From Xanthomonas cassavae CFBP 4642 (lineage in GTDB: Bacteria; Pseudomonadota; Gammaproteobacteria; Xanthomonadales; Xanthomonadaceae): a stretch of 16,483 nt of DNA. A program made the position numbers and the translations under genes. Positions 8,777 through 16,483 of the stretch are shown piece after piece (the first letter of the stretch is position 1; each line of letters begins with the position of its first letter). The notes under the pieces were generated by a model that searched no databases, was not told the origin of the DNA, and saw nothing but the letters and a program-made list of their open reading frames with translations. The stretch spans positions 1,620,396 through 1,636,878 of the forward strand of contig NZ_CM002139.1 in assembly GCF_000454545.1 (NCBI RefSeq), written 5' to 3'.

Positions 8777-11700
8777 ATGAAAGACCTGCTCAACCTCTTC
8801 AATCAGCAGCGCCAGACGCTGGATTTCGACGCGATCAAGATCGCGCTGGCGTCGCCGGACCTGATCCGTTCGTGGTCCTACGGCGAAGTGAAGAAGCCCG
8901 AAACCATCAACTACCGGACCTTCAAGCCCGAGCGTGACGGGCTGTTCTGCGCCGCCATCTTCGGACCGATCAAGGACTACGAATGCCTGTGCGGCAAGTA
9001 CAAGCGCATGAAGCACCGTGGTGTGGTCTGCGAAAAGTGCGGCACCGAAGTTACCCTGGCCAAGGTGCGCCGCGAGCGCATGGGTCACATCGATCTGGCC
9101 TCGCCGGTCGCGCACATCTGGTTCCTCAAGTCGCTGCCCTCGCGTATCGGTTTGATGCTGGACATGACCCTGCGTGACATCGAGCGCGTGCTGTACTTCG
9201 AAGCCTACGTGGTCACCGAGCCGGGCCTGACCCCGCTCGAGCGCCGCCAGCTGCTGACCGAAGAGCAGTACCTGACCGCGCGCCAGGAGTACAACGACGA
9301 CTTCGACGCCGCCATGGGCGCCGAGGCCGTGTACGAGCTGCTGCGCACGATCGACCTGCAGTCGGAAATGACCCGTCTGCGCGAAGAAATCGCCAGCACC
9401 GGTTCGGAAACCAAGCTCAAGCGTTTGACCAAGCGCATCAAGCTGATCGAAGCCTTCCTGGAATCGGGTAACCGTCCGGAGTGGATGGTCATGACCGTGT
9501 TGCCGGTGCTGCCGCCGGATCTGCGTCCGCTGGTGCCGCTGGATGGTGGCCGCTTCGCGACCTCGGATCTGAACGATCTGTACCGCCGCGTGATCAACCG
9601 CAACAACCGTCTGCGTCGTCTGCTCGAGCTCAATGCGCCGGACATCATCGTGCGCAACGAGAAGCGCATGCTGCAGGAATCGGTCGATGCGCTGCTGGAC
9701 AACGGCCGTCGCGGCCGTGCCATCACCGGCACCAACAAGCGCCCGCTGAAGTCGCTGGCCGACATGATCAAGGGCAAGCAGGGCCGGTTCCGTCAGAACC
9801 TGCTCGGCAAGCGCGTGGACTACTCCGGCCGTTCGGTCATCACTGTCGGTCCGTACCTCAAGCTGCACCAGTGCGGCCTGCCGAAGAAGATGGCGCTGGA
9901 GCTGTTCAAGCCGTTCGTGTTCGCCAAGCTGCAGCGTCGTGGCCTGGCCACCACCATCAAGGCCGCCAAGAAGCTCGTCGAGCGCGAAGAGGCCGAGGTG
10001 TGGGACATCCTCGAAGAAGTCATCCGCGAGCATCCGGTGCTGTTGAACCGCGCGCCGACCCTGCACCGTCTGGGCATCCAGGCGTTCGAGCCGGTGTTGA
10101 TCGAAGGCAAGGCCATCCAGCTGCATCCGCTGGTGTGTACCGCCTTCAACGCCGACTTCGACGGTGACCAGATGGCCGTCCACGTGCCGCTCTCGCTGGA
10201 AGCCCAGCTGGAAGCGCGTGCGCTGATGATGTCCACCAACAACATCCTGTCGCCGGCCAACGGCGAGCCGATCATCGTGCCGTCGCAGGACGTGGTGTTG
10301 GGCCTGTACTACATGAGCCGCGCCCTGGAGAACAAGAAGGGCGAGGGCATGGTGTTCGCCAACACCAGCGAAGTGAAGCGCGCCTACGACAATCGCGTGG
10401 TGGAACTGCACGCCAAGGTCAAGGTCCGCATCACCCAGGTGGACATCGACGCTGCCGACGGCAAGCGCACCAGCGGCACCTCGATCGTGGATACCACGGT
10501 CGGCCGTGCGCTGCTGAGCGAAATCCTGCCCGAAGGCCTGCCGTTCCAGCTGGCCAACACCGAGATGACCAAGAAGAACATCTCGCGTCTGATCAACTCC
10601 AGCTACCGTCTGCTGGGCTTGAAGGACACGGTCGTGTTCGCCGACAAGCTGATGTACACCGGCTATGCCTACGCTACCCGCGCCGGCGTGTCGATCGGCA
10701 TCGACGACATGCTGATCCCGGACGAGAAGAAGGGCATCCTCACCGAGGCCGAAGCCGAAGTGCTGGAAATCCAGGAACAGTACCAGTCCGGTCTGGTCAC
10801 CGCCGGCGAGCGCTACAACAAGGTCGTGGACATCTGGTCGCGCACCAATGAGCGCATCGCCAAGGCGATGATGGACACCATCGGTACCGAGAAGGTCGAG
10901 AACGCCAAGGGCGAAACCATCGACCAGAAGTCGATGAACTCGCTGTACATCATGGCCGACTCCGGTGCGCGTGGTAGCCAGGCGCAGATCCGTCAGCTGG
11001 CCGGTATGCGCGGCCTGATGGCGCGTCCGGACGGCTCGATCATCGAGACGCCCATCAAGGCGAACTTCCGCGAAGGCCTGAACGTGCAGGAGTACTTCAA
11101 CTCCACCCACGGCGCGCGTAAGGGTCTGGCCGATACCGCGTTGAAGACCGCCAACTCGGGTTACCTGACCCGTCGTCTGGTCGACGTCGCGCAGGACGTG
11201 GTGATCACCGAAGTCGATTGCGGCACCACCGAAGGGTTGATCATGACCCCGATCGTGGAAGGCGGCGACGTGGTGGAGCCGTTGAAGGAGCGCGTGCTGG
11301 GCCGTGTCGTGGCCGAGGACGTGTACCTGCCGGGCAACGACGAAGAGCCGATCGTCACCCGCAACACGCTGCTGGACGAAGCCTGGGTCGCCAAGCTCGA
11401 AGACGCCAGCGTGCAGTCGGTGAAGGTGCGTTCGACCATCAGCTGCGAATCGTCGTTCGGCGTGTGCGCACGGTGCTACGGTCGCGATCTTGCACGCGGT
11501 CACCAGGTCAACATCGGCGAGGCGGTCGGCGTTATCGCTGCGCAGTCCATCGGTGAGCCGGGTACCCAGCTGACCATGCGTACGTTCCACATCGGTGGTG
11601 CGGCGTCGCGTGCGGCGGCAGTGGACAACATCACGGTCAAGACCACCGGTTCGATCAAGTTCAACAATCTGAAGTCGGTCGAGCATGCCAACGGTTCGCT

Positions 11701-12994
11701 GGTCGCGGTGTCGCGTTCGGGCGAGTTGTCGGTGCTCGACGGCCATGGTCGCGAGCGCGAGCGTTACAAGCTGCCGTACGGCGCCACCATCACCGCCAAG
11801 GACGGTGATGCGGTCAAGGCCGGGCAGGGCGTTGCCAACTGGGATCCCCATAACCACCCGATCGTGTCGGAAGTGGCCGGTTTCATCCGCTTCATCGACT
11901 TCGTCGACGGCGTCACCGTCATCGAGAAGACCGACGAACTGACCGGTCTGGCGTCGCGTGAAATCACCGACCCGAAGCGTCGCGGTGCACAGGCCAAGGA
12001 ACTGCGACCGATCGTGCGCATCGTCGATGGCAAGGGCAACGACCTGACCATTCCGAACACCGATCTGCCGGCGCAGTACCTGCTGCCGCCGCGCTCCATC
12101 GTCAACCTGCAGGACGGCGCAGCCGTTGGTGTGGGCGACGTGGTGGCGAAGATCCCGCAGGAAGCGTCCAAGACCCGCGACATCACCGGTGGTCTGCCGC
12201 GCGTCGCCGACTTGTTCGAAGCCCGCAAGCCGAAGGATCCGGCGATCCTGGCCGAGCGTTCGGGCATCATCAGCTTCGGTAAGGACACCAAGGGCAAGCA
12301 ACGCCTGATCATCAAGGACACCGATGGTTCCGAACACGAAGAGCTGATCCCGAAGTACCGCCAGATCATCGTGTTCGAGGGCGAGCACGTGACCAAGGGC
12401 GAGACCGTGGTGGACGGCGAGCCGAGCCCGCAGGACATCCTGCGTCTGCTGGGTGTCGAGCCGCTGGCTGCGTATCTGGTCAAGGAAATCCAGGACGTGT
12501 ATCGCCTGCAGGGCGTGAAGATCAACGACAAGCACATCGAAGTGATCACGCGTCAGATGTTGCGCAAGGTCGAGATCGTCGACCAGGGCAACAGCAAGTT
12601 CCTCAATGGCGAGCAGGTCGAGCGCCAGCGCGTCATCGAGGAAAATGCACGTCTGACCACCCGCAACGAACTGCCGGCCAGATACGACCCGGTGTTGCTG
12701 GGCATCACCAAGGCCTCGCTGGCCACCGAGTCGTTCATCTCGGCGGCGTCGTTCCAGGAGACCACCCGCGTGTTGACCGAGGCGGCCGTGCGCGGCACCC
12801 GCGACAACCTGCGCGGTCTGAAGGAAAACGTGATCGTGGGCCGTCTGATCCCGGCCGGTACCGGTCTGGCGTATCACGCCGGCCGGCGCAAGTCTGCGGG
12901 TCTGACCGACTCGGAAATGGAAACGCTGTCGGGCAAGCCCGCAGTGGCCGAACCGGTCGCAACCGTGGCCGACGCTGGCGCGGACGAGGAGTAA
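8777..12994 (+). CDS. rpoC: DNA-directed RNA polymerase subunit beta'
   Basis: The beta' subunit (1405 aa; E. coli 1407) carries the catalytic magnesium site. The open frame reaches back to a TTG at 8672, but the ATG at 8777 gives the family N-terminus [11 protein letters not shown] and has Shine-Dalgarno ggag at 8766-8769. The N-terminal zinc site has C70, C72, C85 and C88. The invariant NADFDGD is at 458-464, so D460, D462 and D464 match E. coli numbering exactly. The second zinc site is C815, C890, C897 and C900. The trigger loop has M934 and H938 in LTMRTFH (E. coli M932 and H936). The C-terminus ends after an Ala/Val/Glu-rich tail. No insertion or frameshift seen; TTA, CTA and TCA codons are absent. 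An intrinsic terminator follows. Confidence 0.99.
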   Translation: MKDLLNLFNQQRQTLDFDAIKIALASPDLIRSWSYGEVKKPETINYRTFKPERDGLFCAAIFGPIKDYECLCGKYKRMKHRGVVCEKCGTEVTLAKVRRERMGHIDLASPVAHIWFLKSLPSRIGLMLDMTLRDIERVLYFEAYVVTEPGLTPLERRQLLTEEQYLTARQEYNDDFDAAMGAEAVYELLRTIDLQSEMTRLREEIASTGSETKLKRLTKRIKLIEAFLESGNRPEWMVMTVLPVLPPDLRPLVPLDGGRFATSDLNDLYRRVINRNNRLRRLLELNAPDIIVRNEKRMLQESVDALLDNGRRGRAITGTNKRPLKSLADMIKGKQGRFRQNLLGKRVDYSGRSVITVGPYLKLHQCGLPKKMALELFKPFVFAKLQRRGLATTIKAAKKLVEREEAEVWDILEEVIREHPVLLNRAPTLHRLGIQAFEPVLIEGKAIQLHPLVCTAFNADFDGDQMAVHVPLSLEAQLEARALMMSTNNILSPANGEPIIVPSQDVVLGLYYMSRALENKKGEGMVFANTSEVKRAYDNRVVELHAKVKVRITQVDIDAADGKRTSGTSIVDTTVGRALLSEILPEGLPFQLANTEMTKKNISRLINSSYRLLGLKDTVVFADKLMYTGYAYATRAGVSIGIDDMLIPDEKKGILTEAEAEVLEIQEQYQSGLVTAGERYNKVVDIWSRTNERIAKAMMDTIGTEKVENAKGETIDQKSMNSLYIMADSGARGSQAQIRQLAGMRGLMARPDGSIIETPIKANFREGLNVQEYFNSTHGARKGLADTALKTANSGYLTRRLVDVAQDVVITEVDCGTTEGLIMTPIVEGGDVVEPLKERVLGRVVAEDVYLPGNDEEPIVTRNTLLDEAWVAKLEDASVQSVKVRSTISCESSFGVCARCYGRDLARGHQVNIGEAVGVIAAQSIGEPGTQLTMRTFHIGGAASRAAAVDNITVKTTGSIKFNNLKSVEHANGSLVAVSRSGELSVLDGHGRERERYKLPYGATITAKDGDAVKAGQGVANWDPHNHPIVSEVAGFIRFIDFVDGVTVIEKTDELTGLASREITDPKRRGAQAKELRPIVRIVDGKGNDLTIPNTDLPAQYLLPPRSIVNLQDGAAVGVGDVVAKIPQEASKTRDITGGLPRVADLFEARKPKDPAILAERSGIISFGKDTKGKQRLIIKDTDGSEHEELIPKYRQIIVFEGEHVTKGETVVDGEPSPQDILRLLGVEPLAAYLVKEIQDVYRLQGVKINDKHIEVITRQMLRKVEIVDQGNSKFLNGEQVERQRVIEENARLTTRNELPARYDPVLLGITKASLATESFISAASFQETTRVLTEAAVRGTRDNLRGLKENVIVGRLIPAGTGLAYHAGRRKSAGLTDSEMETLSGKPAVAEPVATVADAGADEE

Positions 12995-13034
12995 GCGCTC
13001 CGACGGCAGGCGCAAGGCTGCCGTAAGTCAGGCG

Positions 13035-13062
13035 AAAAGGAGGGCAGGAGGCCCTCCGTTTT
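13035..13062 (+). terminator. Intrinsic terminator of the rpoBC unit
   Basis: GGAGGGC (13039-13045) pairs with GCCCTCC (13051-13057) around AGGAG, with AAAA before and GTTTT after (13058-13062). This is a textbook rho-independent terminator. An upstream hairpin, ACGGCAG (13003-13009) with CTGCCGT (13018-13024), starts 8 bp after the rpoC stop. With the promoter at 13103 it separates the rpoBC and str transcription units. Confidence 0.85.
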
Positions 13063-13102
13063 CCGGTCCCGGACGGACCAGCAGGGTTAGGTTTCCGTGA
13101 AG

Positions 13103-13132
13103 TTGACGGAGTTTCGCCCTGCCAGCTATACT
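13103..13132 (+). promoter_or_regulatory. Sigma70-type promoter of the str operon
   Basis: TTGACG (-35, 13103-13108) and TATACT (-10, 13127-13132) are 18 bp apart, each one base off consensus in a conserved position set. Transcription should start near 13139, giving a leader of about 75 nt to rpsL. This is the best -35/-10 pair in the window and sits after the rpoC terminator, as expected for an independent rpsL-rpsG-fusA-tuf operon. Confidence 0.8.
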
Positions 13133-13146
13133 TCTTTGTCTCGGTG

Positions 13147-13194
13147 GGCCGTTTCGCGGCCTGCCTTCGTTTTCATGCAAGGCCGTTTCGGCCT
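13147..13194 (+). promoter_or_regulatory. Two sibling hairpins in the rpsL leader
   Basis: GGCCG (13147-13151) pairs with CGGCC (13157-13161) around TTTCG. AGGCCG (13180-13185) pairs with CGGCCT (13189-13194) around TTT. The arms share GGCCGTTTCG, so the first arm could also pair with the last, giving alternative folds. They lie between the predicted transcription start and the rpsL ATG, 20 nt from it. Function unknown. Confidence 0.45.
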
Positions 13195-13214
13195 CCAATC
13201 AGAAGAATCGACTG

Positions 13215-13589
13215 ATGGCAACGATCAATCAGCTGGTCCGCAAGCCCCGGCAAGCGACCACCTACAAGAGTGCCTCTCCGGCACTGGACAAGTGTCCGCA
13301 GCGCCGTGGCGTCTGCACACGCGTCTATACCACTACCCCGAAGAAGCCGAACTCGGCCCTGCGTAAGGTTGCCAAAGTGCGCCTGACGAACCAGGAAGAG
13401 GTCATCAGCTACATCGGTGGTGAAGGCCACAACCTGCAGGAGCACTCCGTGGTCCTGATTCGTGGTGGTCGCGTCAAGGATCTTCCCGGTGTGCGTTATC
13501 ACACCGTCCGTGGTTCGCTGGACGCCGCCGGCGTCGCAAAGCGCCGTCAAGGTCGTTCCAAGTACGGCGCCAAGCGCCCGAAGAGCTAA
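13215..13589 (+). CDS. rpsL: 30S ribosomal protein S12
   Basis: S12 (124 aa, standard) lies at the decoding centre and affects tRNA selection accuracy. The start is [11 protein letters not shown]. The streptomycin-associated lysines are both wild type: K43 in [12 protein letters not shown] and K88 in [15 protein letters not shown]89 is the residue methylthiolated by RimO in E. coli. So the gene shows no sign of target-based streptomycin resistance. The Shine-Dalgarno is weak (agaag at about 13201-13205). rpsG begins only 12 bp after the stop codon, much closer than in E. coli. Confidence 0.99.
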   Translation: MATINQLVRKPRQATTYKSASPALDKCPQRRGVCTRVYTTTPKKPNSALRKVAKVRLTNQEEVISYIGGEGHNLQEHSVVLIRGGRVKDLPGVRYHTVRGSLDAAGVAKRRQGRSKYGAKRPKS

Positions 13590-13601
13590 GGAAACACTCT
13601 A

Positions 13602-14069
13602 ATGTCCCGTAAAGGTTCTACTCCGCAGCGCACCGTCCTGCCTGATCCCAAGCATGGCAGCGAAACCATTGCCCGCTTCATCAATATGGTGATGCAAAGT
13701 GGCAAGAAGTCGGTTGCTGAGAAAATTGTCTATGGCGCAATGGACGTCATTGGCGAAAAGAATCCGAATGCCGTCGAGCTGGTGCAGAAAGCACTGGACA
13801 ACGTGGCCCCGGCTGTCGAAGTTAAATCGCGTCGCGTCGGTGGTGCGACCTATCAGGTGCCCGTCGAAGTGCGCTCCTCCCGTCGCATGGCGCTGGCAAT
13901 GCGCTGGTTGATCGATTCCGCGCGCAAGCGTGGCGAGAACACCATGCCGCGCAAGCTGGCTGCAGAACTGCTGGACGCCTCGGAAAGCCGTGGCGGCGCG
14001 ATCAAGAAGCGCGAAGAGACGCACCGTATGGCGGAAGCGAACAAAGCGTTCGCACACTACCGCTGGTGA
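13602..14069 (+). CDS. rpsG: 30S ribosomal protein S7
   Basis: S7 (155 aa) is a primary binder that nucleates the 3' major domain of 16S rRNA (the 30S head) and borders the E-site tRNA. It shows the family signature [20 protein letters not shown] (about 15-34), the basic [19 protein letters not shown] segment, and a basic, aromatic end AHYRW. The ATG at 13602 has aagg upstream at about 13588-13591, overlapping the rpsL stop, so translation is probably coupled to rpsL. In E. coli S7 represses its operon by binding a roughly 100-nt rpsL-rpsG spacer; only 12 bp exist here, so that site cannot be present in the same form. Confidence 0.99.
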   Translation: MSRKGSTPQRTVLPDPKHGSETIARFINMVMQSGKKSVAEKIVYGAMDVIGEKNPNAVELVQKALDNVAPAVEVKSRRVGGATYQVPVEVRSSRRMALAMRWLIDSARKRGENTMPRKLAAELLDASESRGGAIKKREETHRMAEANKAFAHYRW

Positions 14070-14075
14070 CCTCGG

Positions 14076-14173
14076 GGGCCTTGGTAACGGGGCCCTTCAG
14101 CACCATATGAGTGCTGTTTGCGACGCCTTTGGCGTCGCATCCAATCCGAAGGCCGCCGAAAGGCGGCGTTCGG
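14076..14173 (+). promoter_or_regulatory. Hairpin-rich rpsG-fusA spacer
   Basis: The 137-bp gap holds four successive hairpins. GGGCC (14076-14080) pairs with GGCCC (14091-14095). CAGCAC (14098-14103) pairs with GTGCTG (14111-14116), followed by TTT. GCGACGCC (14120-14127) pairs with GGCGTCGC (14131-14138) around TTT. CCGAA and GCCGCC (14146-14157) pair with GGCGGC and TTCGG (14162-14173) around a GAAA tetraloop with one G-G mismatch. None has a long T tract. Candidate roles are translational control of fusA, relocated S7 feedback, mRNA processing or partial attenuation; the sequence alone does not choose. Confidence 0.6.
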
Positions 14174-14206
14174 CCATCCGAAATCCAAGAAATTGAGAGG
14201 CTCCCC

Positions 14207-16324
14207 GTGGCCCGCACCACCCCTATCGAGCGTTACCGCAACTTCGGCATCATGGCTCACATCGATGCCGGCAAGACCACCACTTCCGAGCGCATCCTGT
14301 TCTACACCGGTGTGAGTCACAAGATCGGCGAAGTCCATGACGGCGCTGCAGTGATGGACTGGATGGAGCAGGAGCAGGAGCGTGGTATCACCATCACCTC
14401 CGCTGCGACCACCGCATTCTGGTCGGGTATGGACAAGTCCATGCCGCAGCACCGCTTCAACATCATCGACACCCCCGGGCACGTCGACTTCACCATCGAA
14501 GTGGAGCGCTCCTTGCGCGTGCTCGACGGTGCGGTGTTCGTGCTGTGCGCCGTCGGTGGCGTGCAGCCGCAGTCCGAGACCGTGTGGCGCCAGGCCAACA
14601 AGTACTCGGTGCCGCGCATGGCCTTCGTCAACAAGATGGACCGTACCGGTGCCAACTTCGACAAGGTCGTCGAGCAGCTGAAGGCCCGTCTGGGTGCCTA
14701 CGCCGTGCCGATGCAGGTGCCGATCGGCGCCGAAGACGGTTTCGAGGGCGTGGTCGACCTGCTGAAGATGAAGGCGATCCATTGGGATACCGCCTCGCAG
14801 GGCACCACCTTCGAATACCGCGACATCCCGGCCGATCTGGTCGAGATCGCGACCGAGGCGCGTTCGTTCATGGTCGAGGCGGCCGCAGAAGCCAGCGAAG
14901 ATCTGATGGACAAGTACCTCAACGAAGGCGACCTGACCGAAGAAGAGATCCTGGTGGGTCTGCGCGAGCGCACCCTCAAGGTCGAGATCGTGCCGGTGTT
15001 CTGCGGTTCGGCGTTCAAGAACAAGGGCGTGCAGGCCATGCTTGACGGTGTCGTGCACCTGTTGCCGTCGCCGGCCGACCGTCCGCCGGTCCAGGGTATC
15101 GACGAGGACGAGAAGGAAGACACGCGTGCGGCCACCGACACCGCGCCGTTCTCGGCGCTGGCGTTCAAGATCATGACCGACCCGTTCGTGGGCTCGCTGA
15201 CGTTCTTCCGTGTCTACTCGGGCACGCTGAACTCCGGCGACCAGGTCTATAACCCGGTCAAGTCGAAGAAAGAGCGCGTCGGCCGCATCCTGCAGATGCA
15301 CTCCAACAATCGCGAAGAGATCAAGGAAGTGCGTGCTGGCGACATCGCCGCTGCCGTGGGTCTGAAGGACGTCACCACCGGCGATACGCTGTGTGCGCAG
15401 GACAAGATCATCACCCTGGAGCGCATGGTGTTCCCGGAGCCGGTGATCTCGATGGCGGTGGAGCCCAAGACCAAGTCGGACCAGGAAAAGATGGGTATGG
15501 CTCTGGGCCGCCTGGCGCAGGAAGATCCCTCGTTCCGCGTCAAGACCGACGAAGAATCCGGCCAGACCATCATCTCCGGCATGGGCGAGTTGCACCTGGA
15601 CATCATCGTCGACCGCATGCGTCGCGAGTTCAATGTCGAGGCCAACGTCGGCAAGCCGCAGGTGGCCTACCGCGAAACGATCCGCAAGTCCGACGTCAAG
15701 TCCGACTACAAGCATGCCAAGCAGTCCGGTGGTAAGGGTCAGTACGGTCACGTGGTGATCGAGCTGTCGCCGATGACCGAGGACGATCGCAAGAGCGACA
15801 ACGTCAAGGACGATTTCCTCTTCATCAACGACATCACCGGCGGCATCATTCCGAAGGAATTCATCCCCTCGGTCGAAAAGGGTCTGCGCGAGACGATCAC
15901 CAGTGGTCCGATCGCCGGCTTCCCGGTGGTGGGCGTGAAGGTCAAGCTGGTGTTCGGCTCGTACCACGACGTCGACTCCTCGGAAATGGCGTTCAAGCTG
16001 GCCGCCTCGATGGCGTTCAAGCAGGGCTTTGCGAAAGCCAGCCCGGTGTTGCTGGAGCCGATCATGAAGGTCGAAATCGTCAGCCCGGAGGATTACCTGG
16101 GTGACGTGATGGGCGACGTGAGCCGCCGTCGTGGCGTGCTGCAGGGTCAGGACGACAGCCCGTCGGGCAAGATCATTAATGCGATGATTCCGCTGGGTGA
16201 AATGTTCGGCTATGCAACCTCGCTGCGCTCGATGAGCCAGGGTCGCGCCACGTTCTCGATGGAATTCGACCATTACGAAGAGGCGCCGGCCAACATCGCC
16301 GACGCCGTCACCAAGAAGGGCTGA
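14207..16324 (+). CDS. fusA: Elongation factor G
   Basis: EF-G (705 aa; E. coli 704) is the GTPase that drives translocation and, with RRF, ribosome recycling. The frame is open from GTG 14111, but the family N-terminus [20 protein letters not shown] starts at GTG 14207, which has Shine-Dalgarno gagagg at 14195-14200; the upstream part overlaps the hairpin spacer. GTPase motifs: G1 AHIDAGKTT (17-25), G2 in [16 protein letters not shown]3 DTPGHVDF (88-95, H92 catalytic), G4 NKMD (142-145). Domain IV, which enters the A site, includes [16 protein letters not shown]. The end [20 protein letters not shown] is typical. The window gives no sign of a second paralogue. tuf follows after 47 bp. Confidence 0.99.
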   Translation: MARTTPIERYRNFGIMAHIDAGKTTTSERILFYTGVSHKIGEVHDGAAVMDWMEQEQERGITITSAATTAFWSGMDKSMPQHRFNIIDTPGHVDFTIEVERSLRVLDGAVFVLCAVGGVQPQSETVWRQANKYSVPRMAFVNKMDRTGANFDKVVEQLKARLGAYAVPMQVPIGAEDGFEGVVDLLKMKAIHWDTASQGTTFEYRDIPADLVEIATEARSFMVEAAAEASEDLMDKYLNEGDLTEEEILVGLRERTLKVEIVPVFCGSAFKNKGVQAMLDGVVHLLPSPADRPPVQGIDEDEKEDTRAATDTAPFSALAFKIMTDPFVGSLTFFRVYSGTLNSGDQVYNPVKSKKERVGRILQMHSNNREEIKEVRAGDIAAAVGLKDVTTGDTLCAQDKIITLERMVFPEPVISMAVEPKTKSDQEKMGMALGRLAQEDPSFRVKTDEESGQTIISGMGELHLDIIVDRMRREFNVEANVGKPQVAYRETIRKSDVKSDYKHAKQSGGKGQYGHVVIELSPMTEDDRKSDNVKDDFLFINDITGGIIPKEFIPSVEKGLRETITSGPIAGFPVVGVKVKLVFGSYHDVDSSEMAFKLAASMAFKQGFAKASPVLLEPIMKVEIVSPEDYLGDVMGDVSRRRGVLQGQDDSPSGKIINAMIPLGEMFGYATSLRSMSQGRATFSMEFDHYEEAPANIADAVTKKG

Positions 16325-16336
16325 GTTCGCTCAGCC
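16319..16336 (+). other. UUCG-tetraloop hairpin over the fusA stop codon
   Basis: GGCTGAG (16319-16325) pairs with CTCAGCC (16330-16336), 7 perfect base pairs around TTCG; the fusA stop TGA is inside the left arm. G(UUCG)C-type loops are unusually stable. AAAAAATTTT follows at 16342-16350, but no T tract adjoins the stem. It may protect upstream mRNA or set the fusA:tuf ratio. Confidence 0.55.
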
Positions 16337-16371
16337 GCTTCAAAAAATTTTCCAATTAGAGGTAGCAAGTC

Positions 16372-16483
16372 ATGGCAAAAGCTAAATTCGAGCGCACCAA
16401 GCCGCACGTGAACGTCGGCACCATCGGTCACGTCGACCATGGCAAGACCACGTTGACCGCCGCGCTGACCAAGATCGGTGCAG
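16372..16483 (+). CDS. tuf: Elongation factor Tu, 5' end (partial)
   Basis: The first 37 codons of a second EF-Tu gene, running off the window in frame. [20 protein letters not shown] is the family N-terminus, and GHVDHGKT (19-26) is the G1/P-loop that binds the GTP phosphates. The ATG at 16372 has Shine-Dalgarno agagg at 16358-16362. As the last visible gene of rpsL-rpsG-fusA-tuf it corresponds to tufA of E. coli. The other copy ends at position 93; because the two visible parts do not overlap, their identity cannot be compared here. Confidence 0.98.

Noticed and set aside
8723..13015. 1430-codon open frame on the minus strand over rpoC
   Set aside because: Same cause: register-aligned antisense of a biased gene, no recognisable domain or ribosome-binding context.
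14111..14206. 32-codon N-terminal extension of fusA from an upstream GTG
   Set aside because: Encoded by spacer hairpins; the GTG at 14207 matches the EF-G start and is preceded by gagagg.
14057..16273. 738-codon open frame on the minus strand over fusA
   Set aside because: Register-aligned antisense of fusA; the protein has no family features.

Overview
This window is an ordinary, very highly conserved housekeeping block: the ribosomal protein / RNA polymerase / translation factor super-cluster of a GC-rich gammaproteobacterium, most probably Xanthomonas or a close member of the Xanthomonadaceae. The order tuf(3' end) - tRNA-Trp - secE - nusG - rplK - rplA - rplJ - rplL - rpoB - rpoC - rpsL - rpsG - fusA - tuf(5' end), all on the plus strand, joins the E. 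coli-type rpoBC cluster directly to the str operon. Support for the genus comes from protein lengths (RpoB 1383 aa, RpoC 1405 aa), strong G/C-ending codon use, and spacers filled with degenerate GGGATTCGGGATT-like repeats. The genus is an inference from memory, not from a search.

Layout. Positions 1-93 are the last 30 codons of an EF-Tu gene, followed by hairpins. A complete tRNA-Trp lies at 198-273. secE and nusG follow, with 13 bp between them. After nusG come a hairpin and an extended -10 promoter that starts the rplK-rplA unit through a structured leader. A 542-bp spacer carries an L10-leader-like region ahead of rplJ-rplL. A 351-bp spacer with attenuator-like hairpins precedes rpoB. A 146-bp spacer dominated by one long inverted repeat separates rpoB from rpoC. 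An intrinsic terminator closes the rpoBC unit at about 13062, and a good sigma70-type promoter at 13103-13132 starts rpsL-rpsG-fusA-tuf.

Functionally, the genes encode the transcription core (beta, beta'), an elongation/coupling factor (NusG), an essential translocon subunit (SecE), ribosomal stalk proteins (L1, L11, L10, L7/L12), small-subunit proteins (S12, S7) and the elongation factors EF-G and EF-Tu that work at the L11-L10-L7/L12 factor-binding site. All complete proteins look intact and retain the key residues I could check.

I found no new enzymatic, defence or mobile system. What deserves a second look lies between the genes: structured spacers, a rearranged S7 region (12-bp rpsL-rpsG spacer and hairpin-rich rpsG-fusA spacer), palindromic repeats in three spacers, and two tuf copies in direct orientation flanking the block.
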